Of a DNA stretch of 64,000 nt, positions 1 through 7,651 are shown piece after piece. Each line of letters begins with the position of its first letter. The first letter of the stretch is position 1. The position numbers were made by a program, and so were the translations under genes. The stretch lies in assembly GCF_006094275.1 (NCBI RefSeq), contig NZ_CP034412.1:1860001-1924000 (forward strand), given 5' to 3'. Under the pieces are notes generated by a model. That model did not search any database, was not told the origin of the DNA, and saw only the letters and a program-made list of their open reading frames with translations. Origin of the DNA: Glutamicibacter creatinolyticus (GTDB lineage Bacteria; Actinomycetota; Actinomycetes; Actinomycetales; Micrococcaceae).

Positions 1-123
1 GACGTGTGGCTCGAGCACATGAACAAGGCCATCGACCAGTTGGAACTGCCGATGCTGCACGCCGAAACGCTGCGCGACTACTTCGAGCGCGCCGCACATT
101 CGCTGGTGAACCAGCCCGACTGA
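1..123 (+). CDS. C-terminal end of a truncated haemoglobin (trHbO type), cut by window edge
   Basis: Only the last 40 codons are visible, open from the first base and ending in TGA. The peptide has the order WLEHM...LP...ETLRDYFERAAHSLVN, which matches the G/H-helix end of group II truncated haemoglobins (a W-L-x-x-M segment, then a closing helix with AAHSLVN). These are small haem proteins that bind oxygen and are linked to respiration or NO/peroxide handling in actinobacteria. The distal and proximal haem residues lie outside the window, so the assignment rests on the C-terminal signature alone. Confidence 0.7.
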   Translation, partial: DVWLEHMNKAIDQLELPMLHAETLRDYFERAAHSLVNQPD

Positions 124-157
124 GTCGCCACGGTCCGGCATCAACGGCACCAAACCC

Positions 158-191
158 AAGGCCTGCAGCGAAGTGATCGCCGCAGGCCTTT
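158..191. terminator. Bidirectional terminator between globin and the unknown gene
   Basis: The arms AAGGCCTGC (158-166) and GCAGGCCTT (182-190) are perfect inverted repeats, continued inward by GCGA/TCGC across one mismatch. The hairpin sits between two convergent genes, with A and T residues at its outer ends. Confidence 0.75.
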
Positions 192-227
192 GGCCTGCTC
201 AGGCATTGCGGCTGGGAGCCTGAGCCC

Positions 228-899
228 CTAGAGCAGGGAGTTGCTGCGCCGCACCAGCACGTGGCCGCGCGGACCGCTGACCCGCAGCCAGCTGCCGCTG
301 CGGTAGACCGCACTGGTGCCCGCCTCGGTGATGAAACCCAGCGAATGCATCGCAAACCCCGCCCCGAGGGGAAGCTGGAGGCCGCCGGGCAGGTTCGTCT
401 CGGGCAACGGCGAGGACCAGATGCGCTGGCGCACCTGGGTGATGACCGGGGCTCCGGGGTTCTCCGGCAGCGCCTCGGTTACTGCGTTGATCCCGCTGCG
501 CGCCGCTTCGGCCAGGTGCGCGTCGCTGATCTGGCCCACCGGTTCCCAGCCCGCGACCGGCACCTGGATGCCGGCCCACGCCGGGTTCTCCTCCACCGGG
601 GGCAGGGTGAATGTCGTGGAGGTTTCACCCATGCGGGCCAGGCGGTCCTGGATGGAGGCCAGCGAGTAGCAGGCATTAAGCTGTCGCGGCGCGGCCAGGC
701 GGTGCACCCGCATGCCCAGCACCGTAAAGTCCCCGCCGTCGACCGACCCCTTGGCCAGCACCGGAACATAGACCGCCAGGGCGGTGCCCCGGGCGACGAA
801 CTGTGCCGCGTCATCCTCGATGCTCTTGGCCCGGCTCACAAAGCTGGCCAGGTCCTTCACGGCGGAAATGTCACCCAAAATCAACGCTTCACTTGACAT
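228..899 (-). CDS. Conserved-looking hypothetical protein, 223 aa
   Basis: I do not recognise a family. The protein has no signal peptide and no membrane segment. It has two apparent halves: residues about 1-75, mixed and hydrophobic, and about 100-223, rich in Pro, Gly and Trp (WAGIQVPVAGWEPVGQI, then FAMHSLGFITEAGTSAVYRSGSWLRVSGPRG). Codon use looks like that of its neighbours and it occupies a clean slot between a terminator and the tesB promoter region. The start is the ATG at 899. It is divergent from tesB and convergent with the globin gene. Nothing in the context fixes a role. Confidence 0.6.
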   Translation of the reverse strand: MSSEALILGDISAVKDLASFVSRAKSIEDDAAQFVARGTALAVYVPVLAKGSVDGGDFTVLGMRVHRLAAPRQLNACYSLASIQDRLARMGETSTTFTLPPVEENPAWAGIQVPVAGWEPVGQISDAHLAEAARSGINAVTEALPENPGAPVITQVRQRIWSSPLPETNLPGGLQLPLGAGFAMHSLGFITEAGTSAVYRSGSWLRVSGPRGHVLVRRSNSLL

Positions 900-1091
900 G
901 TTTTCATGCTCTCACGTTTCTGCGGACCCGAGCCCGGCGATGTGATGATTTAGGCATTTGGCGCGGAATCGGGCAATATCTACTCATAAACCGACTTGTG
1001 CCGACACACTGGAAGTTACTATTTCGTAAGGATACTCTTTTCCACAGATAGCCTCTGATTCGCACGCGCACCACACCGAGGAGTACACATC

Positions 1092-1979
1092 GTGGCTGAT
1101 GACAGTCAGAACACCCAGACCCTGCTGAAGCTGTTGGATCTGAACGGGATGGAGGCGCGCACCGACGAGGACATCTTCGTCGGCCATACCCCGCACCAGT
1201 CCCGTCCAAGGGTGTTCGGCGGACAGGTCTTGGGCCAATCGGTGATCGCCGCCACGCGCACCGTGCCGGAAGACCGGCAGATCCACTCCATGCACGGATA
1301 CTTCCTGCGCCCGGGAGATACCCATGTGCCGATCACCTTCGGGGTCGAGCGGATGCGTGACGGGCGCTCCTTCTCGGCTCGCCGTGTGCACGCCTACCAG
1401 AACGGCAAACCAATCCTGTCCATGATCGCCTCCTTCCAGGAACCGGCCGAGGGCCTGGAACACCACGACCCGATGCCGCAGGGAGTCCCGGACCCCGAGA
1501 CCCTGCCGACCACGGCGGACCTGCTGGGCAAGATCAATCACCCGGTCGCCCGCGAGTGGGCCTTCGAGCGCCCCTTCGACATCCGCCACGTCACCGAGCC
1601 GATCTACTTCGGCCCCACCAGCGAACGGACCGCGGAGAGCGCGGTATGGCTGCGGACCACCGGGCCGATGCCCGATGACCCGGCACTGCACCGCGCCGCC
1701 CTGGCCTACGTCAGCGACTACACACTGCTCGAACCTGTGCTGCGCCGCCACGGGATCGGCTGGACCCGGGAGGACATGAGCGTGGCGAGCCTCGATCACG
1801 CCATGTGGTGGCACCGGGACTTCCGGGTCGATGACTGGCTGCTGTACGTGCAGCGCTCCCCGTCCGCTTCCTCGGCCCGCGGGTTGGGCACCGGCAGCAT
1901 CTATGACCGTTCGGGCCTGCTGGTCGCCACCGTCGCCCAGGAGGGCATGGTGCGACTGCCCGAGGGCGAACTGGACTGA
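1092..1979 (+). CDS. tesB: Acyl-CoA thioesterase II
   Basis: The 295-aa protein has the double hot-dog layout of TesB enzymes, which hydrolyse acyl-CoA to free fatty acid and CoA in the cytosol. Diagnostic segments are RVFGGQVLGQSVIAA near residue 40, the HGYFLRPGD motif near residue 72, and DGRSFSARRV near 92 in the first half; SLDHAMWWHRDFRVDDWLLY and ARGLGTGSIYDRSGLLVATVAQEG in the second half. The length fits the family. The start is GTG at 1092, preceded by GAGGAG about 8 bases upstream. It stands alone, closed by a strong hairpin after the stop. Regulation is not evident. Confidence 0.92.
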   Translation: MADDSQNTQTLLKLLDLNGMEARTDEDIFVGHTPHQSRPRVFGGQVLGQSVIAATRTVPEDRQIHSMHGYFLRPGDTHVPITFGVERMRDGRSFSARRVHAYQNGKPILSMIASFQEPAEGLEHHDPMPQGVPDPETLPTTADLLGKINHPVAREWAFERPFDIRHVTEPIYFGPTSERTAESAVWLRTTGPMPDDPALHRAALAYVSDYTLLEPVLRRHGIGWTREDMSVASLDHAMWWHRDFRVDDWLLYVQRSPSASSARGLGTGSIYDRSGLLVATVAQEGMVRLPEGELD

Positions 1980-2041
1980 ACCCGCGCCCCCACGGGAGGA
2001 TCGGCGCGCACGAGCGCCGGCGTCCCCGCGTGGGTCACACT

Positions 2042-2070
2042 AATGGGCCCGGTGTTGACCGGGCCCATTT
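2042..2070. terminator. Terminator between tesB and flavin reductase
   Basis: A perfect 12-bp stem, AATGGGCCCGGT (2042-2053) and ACCGGGCCCATT (2058-2069), with a GTTG loop. It lies between convergent genes and probably stops transcription in both directions. Confidence 0.85.
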
Positions 2071-2081
2071 GCCGTTGGCGC

Positions 2082-2591
2082 CTACTTGCGCTGTCCCTGC
2101 TCCAGGTGCAGCGCGGTGGACAGCCCCAGATAGCGGCGGTCCTGGTACAGCAGGTGTTGATCCGTCGGTCCGTGGAAGATGTCCAGGATCTCGGCCGCGA
2201 TCAGCCGCGAACCGCCCACCTGCAGGGAGCTGTGCATGCGGGCGCGCATCGCGACCGGCGCCTGGTCGAAGTACGGTTCACCGTTCTCCAGGTACTGCCA
2301 CTGCTGTTCGGAACTGAAACGCTCCCCATCCGGGCGGGCGAACGCGTCGGCGACGCTGCTGTGCTGCTCGCCAAGCAGGTGAATCATGAAGGTCGGCGAC
2401 TGCAGAAGTGCCCCGGCCGAGCCCGAGGAACGGGTGAGGGAAAAGGACACGGCAACGGGGTCGATCGACAACGAGGCCAGGCTGGAAATAGTCAGCCCCA
2501 CGGGCCGTCCATGCGGGTTCGCGGTTACCAGGGCCACTCCCGCTGGATGGGAACGGAACGCCGCACGGAAATCGTCAGCCAGGCTGCTCAT
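2082..2591 (-). CDS. Flavin reductase-like, FMN-binding protein
   Basis: The 169-aa protein fits the flavin-reductase (HpaC/split-barrel) family that reduces FMN or FAD with NAD(P)H. Visible marks are an N-terminal FRSHPAGVALVTA strand, the VGLTISSLASLSIDPVAVSFSL block at about residues 30-50 that forms the flavin pocket, and the HLLGEQHSSVADAFA stretch near 75. No oxygenase partner lies beside it. It is read away from soxR, and its promoter contains a perfect SoxR box (see 2675-2705), so it is probably induced by redox-active compounds. The exact substrate and electron acceptor cannot be told from sequence. Confidence 0.8.
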   Translation of the reverse strand: MSSLADDFRAAFRSHPAGVALVTANPHGRPVGLTISSLASLSIDPVAVSFSLTRSSGSAGALLQSPTFMIHLLGEQHSSVADAFARPDGERFSSEQQWQYLENGEPYFDQAPVAMRARMHSSLQVGGSRLIAAEILDIFHGPTDQHLLYQDRRYLGLSTALHLEQGQRK

Positions 2592-2674
2592 GGATCGCTG
2601 CTCTCAATTCTTTGAAACCTCATCTTGTCGGCCATCCTAGACCACGGGAATGGGATGGCCGCCTGTCATGAACG

Positions 2675-2705
2675 ATCCTAGAACCTCAAGTAGACTTGAG
2701 GTCAA
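2675..2705 (-). promoter_or_regulatory. SoxR-dependent promoter for the flavin reductase gene
   Basis: Read leftward, there is -35 TTGACC (2705-2700), a 19-bp spacer and -10 TAGGAT (2680-2675). An over-long 19-bp spacer holding the operator is the hallmark of promoters activated by MerR-family regulators. The SoxR palindrome fills most of the spacer. The predicted transcript start is about 75 bases before the flavin reductase start codon. Confidence 0.85.
2684..2701. promoter_or_regulatory. SoxR box (operator)
   Basis: CCTCAAGT-AG-ACTTGAGG is a perfect palindrome of two 8-base arms around a 2-base centre. It equals the well-known enterobacterial SoxR site (CCTCAAGTTAACTTGAGG) except at the centre. 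Its right end is 27 bases before the soxR start, so it can also control soxR itself. Confidence 0.92.
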
Positions 2706-2728
2706 CGCGAAAGGTTCGGAGGTGCCCA

Positions 2729-3217
2729 ATGTCACACTCGTCACGCCAGGAGGCCACGGCCGCCGATGAGCTGCTGACCATCGGGCAGGTGAGCGAGCGC
2801 ACCGGCGTCGCCCGTTCGGCGCTTCACTACTATGAGCAGCTCGGCCTGGTTGGTTCCCTGCGCACCGCCGGGAACCAACGGCGTTATCCCCGGCATATGA
2901 TTCGGCGCATTACCCTGATCTCCGTCGGAAGGAACCTGGGGATCGCGCTGGAGGACATTGCCAGTGCCCTGGAGCCGGTCCCCCTGGATCGCCGCCCGAG
3001 CGAAGCCGATTGGCAGCGCGCCTCCCAGGCCTGGATCAAAATCCTGGAACAGCGCCGCCGCGCCATCGAAGAACTGGAAACAAGGCTGACCGGCTGCATC
3101 GGCTGCGGCTGTTTGTCCATGCAGGCCTGCCAGTTGCTGAATCCACAAGACGAGCTGGCCACCGAGGGCGTGGGGCCACGTCGGCTGGCCGCCCAGGAGC
3201 CCGGCGCCTGCGATTAA
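2729..3217 (+). CDS. soxR: Redox-sensitive MerR-family regulator SoxR
   Basis: The 162-aa protein has an N-terminal MerR winged helix (LTIGQVSERTGVARSALHYYEQLGL, residues 16-40, then RRY), a dimerisation helix, and the SoxR [2Fe-2S] signature CIGCGCLSMQAC with cysteines at 123, 126, 128 and 134 (C-x2-C-x-C-x5-C), followed by the conserved QLLNP. Oxidation of the cluster by redox-cycling compounds switches the protein to an activator. The ATG at 2729 is preferred over 2696 because it has GGAGG just upstream and matches SoxR N-termini. The upstream SoxR box implies autoregulation and control of the divergent flavin reductase. Confidence 0.95.
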   Translation: MSHSSRQEATAADELLTIGQVSERTGVARSALHYYEQLGLVGSLRTAGNQRRYPRHMIRRITLISVGRNLGIALEDIASALEPVPLDRRPSEADWQRASQAWIKILEQRRRAIEELETRLTGCIGCGCLSMQACQLLNPQDELATEGVGPRRLAAQEPGACD

Positions 3218-3223
3218 CGCGAT

Positions 3224-3256
3224 CCGCCCGCCACCCTTTGACAGGGCGGCGGGCGG
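3224..3256. terminator. Terminator between soxR and ettA
   Basis: Arms CCGCCCGCC (3224-3232) and GGCGGGCGG (3248-3256), continued by CCCT/AGGG inside after one mismatch. It lies between the ends of convergent genes. Confidence 0.7.
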
Positions 3257-3275
3257 TACAACCAATCGGAGAAGA

Positions 3276-4958
3276 TCAGTCGCGGGTCAGGCGGCGGTGG
3301 GTGACGCGGTGCGGCTTCGCGGCATCCGGACCCAGGCGGTCGACCTTGTTCTTCTCGTAGGAATCGAAGTTGCCCTCGAACCAGTACCAGTTTGCGGGAT
3401 CCTCTTCGGTGCCCTCGTAGGCCAGGATGTGGGTGGCCACGCGGTCCAGGAACCAACGGTCGTGGGAGACGACCACGGCACAACCGGGGAAGTCCAGCAA
3501 CGCGTTTTCCAGGGAGGACAGGGTCTCAACGTCCAGGTCGTTGGTCGGCTCGTCAAGCAGCAACAGGTTTCCGCCCTGCTTGAGGGTCAGCGCCAGGTTC
3601 AGGCGGTTACGCTCACCACCGGAGAGCACCCCGGCCTTCTTCTGCTGGTCCGGGCCCTTGAAGCCGAATGCCGAGACGTAGGCACGCGAGGGCATTTCGA
3701 CCTGACCGACCTGGATGTAGTCCAGGCCATCCGAAACCACTTCCCACAGCGACTTTTCGGGGTCGATGTTCTCACGGTTCTGGTCCACGTAGGAGATCTT
3801 GACGCTGTCGCCAATCTTCAGCGTTCCGCCGTCCAGCTCCTCCAGACCAACAATGGTCTTGAACAGGGTCGACTTGCCAACGCCGTTGGGGCCGATCACG
3901 CCAACGATGCCGTTTCGGGGCAGGTTGAAGGACAGCCTGTCGATCAGCACGCGGTCGCCGAAGCCCTTCTTCAGGTCCTGGGCCTCGATCACCAGCTGGC
4001 CCAGACGGGGGCCCGGTGGGATCTGGATTTCTTCGAAGTCAAGCTTGCGGGTGCGCTCGGCTTCCGCGGCCATTTCCTCATAGCGAGCCAGACGTGCCTT
4101 CGACTTGGTCTGACGGCCCTTGGCGTTGGAGCGGACCCAGTCGAGTTCCTCGGCCAGGCGCTTGGCCAGCTTCGCATCCTTCTTGCCCTGAACGGCCAGA
4201 CGCTCACGCTTCTTCTCCAGGTAAGTGGAGTAGTTGCCCTCGTAGGGGTGCAGACGACCACGGTCAACTTCACAGATCCATTCGGCAACGTGATCCAGGA
4301 AGTAGCGGTCGTGGGTAACGGCCAAGACGGCGCCCGGGTAGGAGGCCAAGTGCTGCTCAAGCCACAGCACCGATTCGGCATCCAAGTGGTTAGTCGGCTC
4401 ATCGAGCAGCAGCAGGTCCGGCTTCTGCAGAAGCAGCTTGCACAGGGCCACGCGGCGGCGTTCACCCCCGGAAAGGTGGGTTACCGGCTCGTCGCCCGGA
4501 GGGCAGCGCAGCGCGTCCATGGCCTGCTCCAGCTGGGAATCAATATCCCATGCATCGGCAGCATCAATCGCTTCCTGCAGCTTTCCCATTTCCTCAAGAA
4601 GTGCGTCAAAGTCGGCGCCCTCCTGGGACATCTCCTCGGAGATCTGGTTGAAGCGCTGGATCTTCTCGTAGATCTCACCGACGCCTTCCTGGACGTTGCC
4701 CAGGACGGTCTTCTCTTCGTTCAGTGGTGGTTCCTGCAGCAGGATGCCCACCGAGTAGCCTGGCGAAAGACGTGCTTCGCCGTTGGACGGGGTATCGATC
4801 CCGGCCATAATCTTCAGAATTGTCGACTTACCAGCACCGTTAGGACCCACAACGCCGATCTTGGCGCCCGGGAAAAACGACATGCTGACATCGTCAAGAA
4901 TGACTTTGTCACCAACGGCCTTGCGGGCCTTGGTCATCGTATAAATGAATTCCGCCAT
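3276..4958 (-). CDS. ettA: Energy-dependent translational throttle protein EttA (ABC-F)
   Basis: The 560-aa protein carries two ABC ATPase domains and no membrane segment, as in ABC-F proteins that bind the ribosomal E site and couple translation to ATP/ADP level. Seen here: Walker A GPNGAGKST near residue 40, signature LSGGERRR near 165, the arm/linker region between the domains, a second Walker A GPNGVGKST near 360 (Ala replaced by Val), LSGGERN near 460 and two LLLLDEPTN Walker B motifs. The N-terminus MAEFIYTM and the length are typical of EttA rather than other ABC-F members. It is followed by a terminator and separated from ssb by a hairpin. Confidence 0.93.
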   Translation of the reverse strand: MAEFIYTMTKARKAVGDKVILDDVSMSFFPGAKIGVVGPNGAGKSTILKIMAGIDTPSNGEARLSPGYSVGILLQEPPLNEEKTVLGNVQEGVGEIYEKIQRFNQISEEMSQEGADFDALLEEMGKLQEAIDAADAWDIDSQLEQAMDALRCPPGDEPVTHLSGGERRRVALCKLLLQKPDLLLLDEPTNHLDAESVLWLEQHLASYPGAVLAVTHDRYFLDHVAEWICEVDRGRLHPYEGNYSTYLEKKRERLAVQGKKDAKLAKRLAEELDWVRSNAKGRQTKSKARLARYEEMAAEAERTRKLDFEEIQIPPGPRLGQLVIEAQDLKKGFGDRVLIDRLSFNLPRNGIVGVIGPNGVGKSTLFKTIVGLEELDGGTLKIGDSVKISYVDQNRENIDPEKSLWEVVSDGLDYIQVGQVEMPSRAYVSAFGFKGPDQQKKAGVLSGGERNRLNLALTLKQGGNLLLLDEPTNDLDVETLSSLENALLDFPGCAVVVSHDRWFLDRVATHILAYEGTEEDPANWYWFEGNFDSYEKNKVDRLGPDAAKPHRVTHRRLTRD

Positions 4959-5019
4959 GCTCTTAAGGCTAGTCGCTACCCAGCCCCATTTCCGAATTAC
5001 CGCGTCACCAATTGGCGCG

Positions 5020-5058
5020 GGCGGTGCGCAGGGTCACAGGAAGGTTCTGCGCACCGCC
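5020..5058 (-). terminator. Hairpin downstream of ssb
   Basis: Perfect 12-bp arms GGCGGTGCGCAG (5020-5031) and CTGCGCACCGCC (5047-5058) with a 15-base loop, 14 bases after the ssb stop. There is no strong T-run, so termination efficiency is uncertain. Confidence 0.6.
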
Positions 5059-5072
5059 TCGGGGAAGCGAAA

Positions 5073-5546
5073 TCACGCGGCATCCGGGTGTTCTTCGGGC
5101 CAGTGAGTGACCGTGGGCCCCTCAGGGTTCGCCCTCGTGTCCGGTTGACTGCCCCGGTGGCTGACGCGCTCCTTCTCACCGCCTTCAAAGCGCACGCGGT
5201 TGAAGCTCGAGGTACCGAACCTCAGGTCGTGTCCGACCGCATAGGCTTCGACATCGGCGCTGGTTCCCTGCGTGCCGTCAGTGCGCTCGAACTGCCGGAT
5301 CTGCAGTTTGCCGAAGATGATCACCCGGTCCCCACGCTGCAGGCTTTCCATCGCGTTCTCCCCCAGCGCGCGGAAGCATGAGACCGAAAACCAGTTGGTT
5401 CCCGCATCACTCCATTCCCCGGTTTCCGGATCACGCTTCCGTTCGTGGGTAGCCGCACGGAATTTCAAAATGGTGGTTCCTTGGGGTGTGATGCTCAGCT
5501 GCGGTTCGGTACCGACCACGGCACGGATGGTTACTAGATCACTCAT
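5073..5546 (-). CDS. ssb: Single-stranded DNA-binding protein, second-copy type
   Basis: The 157-aa protein is an OB-fold SSB: MSDLVTIRAVVGTEPQ at the start, FRAATHERKRDPETGEWSD near residue 30, the NWFSVSCFRALGENAMESLQRGDRVIIFGKLQIR block at about 50-85 and AVGHDLRFG near 130. The tail ends in EEHPDAA and lacks the DDDIPF-type acidic tip that recruits partner proteins in the main replicative SSB. This, and the absence of rpsF/rpsR beside it, suggests an accessory SSB (possibly like the SsbB class of actinobacteria). The start has a good AGGAGT site. Confidence 0.85.
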   Translation of the reverse strand: MSDLVTIRAVVGTEPQLSITPQGTTILKFRAATHERKRDPETGEWSDAGTNWFSVSCFRALGENAMESLQRGDRVIIFGKLQIRQFERTDGTQGTSADVEAYAVGHDLRFGTSSFNRVRFEGGEKERVSHRGSQPDTRANPEGPTVTHWPEEHPDAA

Positions 5547-5713
5547 GGATCAACACTCCTTTGTTGGCTTCGTTCCCGGATTCCCTTACCCGGTCGTGCC
5601 ACCATGTCTCAGTCATCGATCCGGCGCTGGTGGCGTCGAGCGCTTTGTGGATAGTCGAGGCGGAGGTTGTTTCGTCTTGTCGGGAGCCAATGGGCTAAAC
5701 TATTTTCGGTCAA

Positions 5714-5787
5714 GCCTCCATAGCTCAGCTGGATAGAGCAAGAGCCTTCTAATCTCTAGGTCGCAGGTTCGAATCCTGCTGGGGGCG
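5714..5787 (+). tRNA. tRNA-Arg (anticodon UCU)
   Basis: A cloverleaf can be drawn: acceptor GCCTCCA (5714-5720) pairs with TGGGGGC (5780-5786) with one G-U; the D arm contains AGCTCAGCTGGATAGAGC; the anticodon loop reads CTTCTAA with anticodon TCT; the T arm is CAGGTTCGAATCCTG. The 3' CCA is not encoded. It reads AGA codons, which should be rare in this GC-rich genome. Confidence 0.95.
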
Positions 5788-5799
5788 CATCTCACCGAA

Positions 5800-5832
5800 A
5801 CCGCCGTCACCTGGATTCCAGGTGACGGCGGT
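5800..5832. terminator. Strong terminator after tRNA-Arg
   Basis: A perfect 15-bp stem, ACCGCCGTCACCTGG (5800-5814) and CCAGGTGACGGCGGT (5818-5832), with an ATT loop, followed by GTTGTTT. It closes the tRNA unit and faces the end of the leftward FAD dehydrogenase gene. Confidence 0.9.
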
Positions 5833-5873
5833 GTTGTTTGAAGCTTCGCATTCAGATCATTGGGGTCAAGCCA

Positions 5874-7559
5874 CTAGGACAGTGCGTTGGACAGCGATCG
5901 GCCGGCCTGCAAACCGGAGAACAAGCAGCCACCCAAGAATGTGCCTTCCAATGCGTTATACCCATGCAGGCCTCCCCCGCCGAAGCCGGCCACTTCCCCG
6001 GCCGCATAGAGCCCGGGTACGGGCGTTCCGTCGTTGGCCAACACGCGACCGTCAAGGTCAGTTTGGATCCCACCCAGGGTTTTGCGGGTGATGACTCGAA
6101 GCCGCACGGCGATTAGTGGACCGGCCTTGGGGTCCAAGATCCGGTGCACCTTCACGGCGCGGGTTGCCCGATCCCCGAGGTAGCGGCGTGCGTTGTGGAT
6201 GCTCTGGATCTGCTGATCCTTGCCGAAGCGATTGCGTGTCTGCAGATCCCGGGCTTCCACCTGCCGGCGCACAAGTGCATGGTCGATGGGGGTTTGCGGT
6301 TCCAGCCGGTTCATCCCTTCCACTAGCTGTTCCAGGGTGCGGGCAACAATGAAATCCTCGCCGTGCTCCAGAAAGGCCTGGATGGGCGCCGGAGCACCAC
6401 GTGCGAAAAGCCTGTCCATCACCACTCGTCGCCGATCCCCGCTGGTCAGATCCGGGTTCTGCTCTGATCCGGAAAGCGCGAACTCCTTGGCGATGATGCG
6501 CTGGTTCAAGATAAACCAGGAGTGATCGTAGCTGTCGATTCCAGGATCCGTGCGAAGGTGCTGAAGGGTACCCATGGTGTCGTGACCGGGCAGGCACGGT
6601 GCTCCCATCCGGCGTCCCAGCGCGTCGAGCCACAGGGACGAGGGACCGGGCAGTATTCGAATGCCGTGCCCGGGCCACACGGGATCCCAGTTCTTGATGC
6701 CCTCGGTGTAGTGCCACATCCGATCACGATTAACGATTCGGGCTCCGGCGGCCTCCGCCACCTGCAGGCCACTGCCGTCAACGTAGCTGGGCACCCCGGT
6801 GAGCATGTGCCGCGGCGCCCGCCCCAGCCGTTCAGACCAATGCTTGCGGATCAGGTCATGGTTGGCCCCGATCCCTCCAGTGGCGATGAGCACTGCCTCG
6901 GCCCTGAATTCGAATTCCGCGAGGACTTCACGTGAGGAGCTGACACCTCGCGCCGCACGGTCTTCCCTTAAGACCTGCCCACGCGCTCCGGTAACCGCTC
7001 CGTGTGTGGATACCAGATCGGTAACTTTGTGCCGCCCGCGGAACACGAGTTTCCCTTCGTCACGAGCGCGCAGAACCTTCTCGGCAAATGGTGTCGAAAC
7101 GCCGGTTCCGGTCCCCCAGGAAACGTGAAACCGCGGGACGGAGTTCCCATGCCCCTCGGCCCTCCCGTCGCCTCGCTCTGCCCACCCGACAAGGGGAGTC
7201 AGCTCGATGCCTTGGCGGCGTATCCATTCCCGCTTCTCACCGGCAGCGAATTCCACATACGCCCTGGCCCACTGCTCGGCCCATTTGTCTTCATCGTCAA
7301 GACGGTCAAATTGGGCACTCGACGTCCAATCGCTCCATGCAAGATCCAGCGAATCCCTGATTCCGAGCCGACGCTGTTCGGGCGAGTCAACCAGAAACAA
7401 CCCGCCGAACGACCAGTGCGCCTGGCCTCCCAGGTTCGCCTCGTTTTCCTGATCAAGGATGAGGACCCGCAAACCCGCCTCGACCGCTTCACAGGCGGCC
7501 ACGAGCCCGGAAAGGCCAGCACCAATGATCAGCAGGTCCGCATGCTCTGTCTGGTGCAC
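5874..7559 (-). CDS. FAD-binding dehydrogenase (3-ketosteroid dehydrogenase / fumarate-reductase flavoprotein type)
   Basis: The 561-aa protein begins with a dinucleotide-binding fold (DLLIIGAGLSGLVAACEA, residues 9-26, then LILDQE), has an FAD contact GGQAHWSFGGLF near 45, a central capping domain, VLIATGGIG near residue 240, and the C-terminal PVPGLYAAGEVAGFGGGGLHGYNALEGTFLGGCLFSG that closes the FAD site. This layout matches the actinobacterial FAD-binding dehydrogenases related to KstD. No steroid genes are nearby, so the substrate is unknown. It is downstream of, and co-oriented with, the CPBP protease gene across a 92-base gap. Confidence 0.82.
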   Translation of the reverse strand: MHQTEHADLLIIGAGLSGLVAACEAVEAGLRVLILDQENEANLGGQAHWSFGGLFLVDSPEQRRLGIRDSLDLAWSDWTSSAQFDRLDDEDKWAEQWARAYVEFAAGEKREWIRRQGIELTPLVGWAERGDGRAEGHGNSVPRFHVSWGTGTGVSTPFAEKVLRARDEGKLVFRGRHKVTDLVSTHGAVTGARGQVLREDRAARGVSSSREVLAEFEFRAEAVLIATGGIGANHDLIRKHWSERLGRAPRHMLTGVPSYVDGSGLQVAEAAGARIVNRDRMWHYTEGIKNWDPVWPGHGIRILPGPSSLWLDALGRRMGAPCLPGHDTMGTLQHLRTDPGIDSYDHSWFILNQRIIAKEFALSGSEQNPDLTSGDRRRVVMDRLFARGAPAPIQAFLEHGEDFIVARTLEQLVEGMNRLEPQTPIDHALVRRQVEARDLQTRNRFGKDQQIQSIHNARRYLGDRATRAVKVHRILDPKAGPLIAVRLRVITRKTLGGIQTDLDGRVLANDGTPVPGLYAAGEVAGFGGGGLHGYNALEGTFLGGCLFSGLQAGRSLSNALS

Positions 7560-7651
7560 GGTATTGACACCTTTCCCCGATGGGCCGCGCCGCGGCGGCT
7601 TTCCTCGACCCTACTGGGTAGTTCTCCTCGTGAGAAGGGTGTGAATCAGTA

